DNA of 48,217 nt, taken from contig JAKFVN010000028.1 of assembly GCA_021732145.1 (NCBI GenBank), positions 1 to 48,217 of the forward strand, read 5' to 3'. This DNA comes from Alphaproteobacteria bacterium (lineage in GTDB: Bacteria > Pseudomonadota > Alphaproteobacteria > UBA9219 > RGZA01). Shown one piece after another: positions 47,609-48,217 of this stretch. Numbering within the stretch: position 1 is the stretch's first letter; each line of letters opens with the position of its first letter. Below the pieces are notes generated by a model. That model saw nothing but the letters and a program-made list of their open reading frames with translations, was not told where the DNA came from and made no database searches. The position numbers and the translations under genes are program-made.

Positions 47609-48217
47609 ATGCTTTGGCCAATGCAAATGAAACTGGATGCATATTATCAGGCAAGGCTAGATGCGGGCGAAATAACCCCCGATGCGGCGCAGACCAAAAT
47701 TATGAACGCCTTGCATGATTTGGCGGCGCGCATGCCCCGCCTTGCGCGTGAGCCGTTTTTGCCGCGTTGGCTCCGCTGGCTGGTGCCCTTTGGATTAAGG
47801 CGCGAAAAAAACCGTGGTCTTTACATTTATGGCACGGTCGGGCGCGGCAAAACCATGCTGATGGATATGTTTTTTGAAAGCGTGCATGGCATTGCCAAGC
47901 GCCGCGTGCATTTCCATGCCTTTATGCTGGATGTGCATAGCCGTTTACATGCCAAGCGCCAAGATTCTTCACAATCCGTGCGTGATAATGCGGTTGTGCA
48001 TGTGGCAATTGATTTGGCCAAAGAGGCCAAGCTGTTATGCTTTGACGAGTTTCAGGTGCATAACATCGCCGATGCGATGATTTTAAGCCGCTTTTTCCGC
48101 GAGCTGCTCCGCCGCGGCGTTGTGGTGGTGGCAACGTCCAACACAGCGCCCGATAACCTATATGCAGGCGGGTTGCAGCGTGTGTTGTTCTTGCCATTCA
48201 TCGACCTTATCAAAAAG
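47609..48217 (+). CDS. zapE: Cell division protein ZapE (AFG1-like ATPase), N-terminal part
   Basis: ZapE is a P-loop ATPase associated with the division ring and with AFG1 of mitochondria. The frame runs to the window edge without a stop (203 residues). Walker A is GTVGRGKT (75-82) and Walker B is LLCFDEFQV, followed by the sensor VVVVATSNTAPDNLY. Start is ATG 47609, 47621 or 47627; I see no decisive ribosome binding site. It is divergent from rodA with about 55 bases between. The C-terminal part lies beyond the window. Confidence 0.93.
   Translation, partial: MLWPMQMKLDAYYQARLDAGEITPDAAQTKIMNALHDLAARMPRLAREPFLPRWLRWLVPFGLRREKNRGLYIYGTVGRGKTMLMDMFFESVHGIAKRRVHFHAFMLDVHSRLHAKRQDSSQSVRDNAVVHVAIDLAKEAKLLCFDEFQVHNIADAMILSRFFRELLRRGVVVVATSNTAPDNLYAGGLQRVLFLPFIDLIKK

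Overview
The window reads as a chromosomal segment of a flagellated, aerobic alphaproteobacterium with roughly 50% GC by eye. Lineage markers are FliX next to DksA, the CckA cell-cycle kinase beside flhB, a perfect CtrA-type box, a GTTC-N7-GTTC LexA box before recA, a MotE/DUF6468/CheY/CheZ block after fliM, and a ctaC-ctaD-ctaB-coxF-ctaG-ctaE-SURF1-thrC-M16-GNAT run. I would place it loosely near Rhodospirillales or Micavibrio-like groups; a finer assignment cannot be read from this sequence. I found no tRNA, rRNA, insertion sequence, prophage or CRISPR array.

Layout. 1-8.3 kb is a flagellar block: fliK (cut by the window edge), flgN-like, flgJ-like and flgI on the minus strand; fliX, dksA and an exported unknown on the plus strand; then flgH-flgA-flgG-flgF on the minus strand. 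8.7-13.2 kb (plus) is fliL-fliM-DUF6468-motE-cheY-cheZ, followed by a 998-residue exported repeat protein. 16.5-22.4 kb (plus) encodes an aa3-type cytochrome c oxidase and its assembly factors. 22.4-25.7 kb holds thrC, an M16 peptidase and a GNAT acetyltransferase. 25.7-27.8 kb (minus) has ilvE and recA. 28.1-28.65 kb holds two small unknown genes. 28.65-34.7 kb (minus) is flgB-flgC-fliE-fliQ-fliR-flhB-cckA. 35.0-36.7 kb (plus) is flhX-unknown-fliO-fliP. 36.7-41.8 kb (minus) is the glycine cleavage set gcvT-gcvH-gcvPA-gcvPB behind a lipoprotein gene. 42-44.9 kb (minus) is an ABC permease with argD-argF. 45-47.6 kb has a degenerate PAS/HD-GYP protein and rodA. A truncated zapE closes the window on the plus strand.

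How it works together. The flagellar genes cover rod, rings, export gate, switch and chemotaxis output, so the two flagellar blocks can be read as one regulon. Sigma-54-type -24/-12 elements stand before the four minus-strand flagellar operon heads (fliK, flgI, flgF, flgB). fliX, which in Caulobacter couples assembly to the sigma-54 activator FlbD, has instead a CtrA box over a -10 element. cckA, the kinase above CtrA, lies directly after flhB. The sequence therefore suggests a Caulobacter-like cascade: CckA to CtrA to FliX/FlbD to sigma-54 promoters.

Best second looks: the sigma-54/CtrA pattern, a 10-bp hairpin that buries the ribosome binding site and start codon of the ABC permease, an HD-GYP protein that has lost its metal ligands, the unknown small-gene pair beside cckA, and a single-cysteine DksA.
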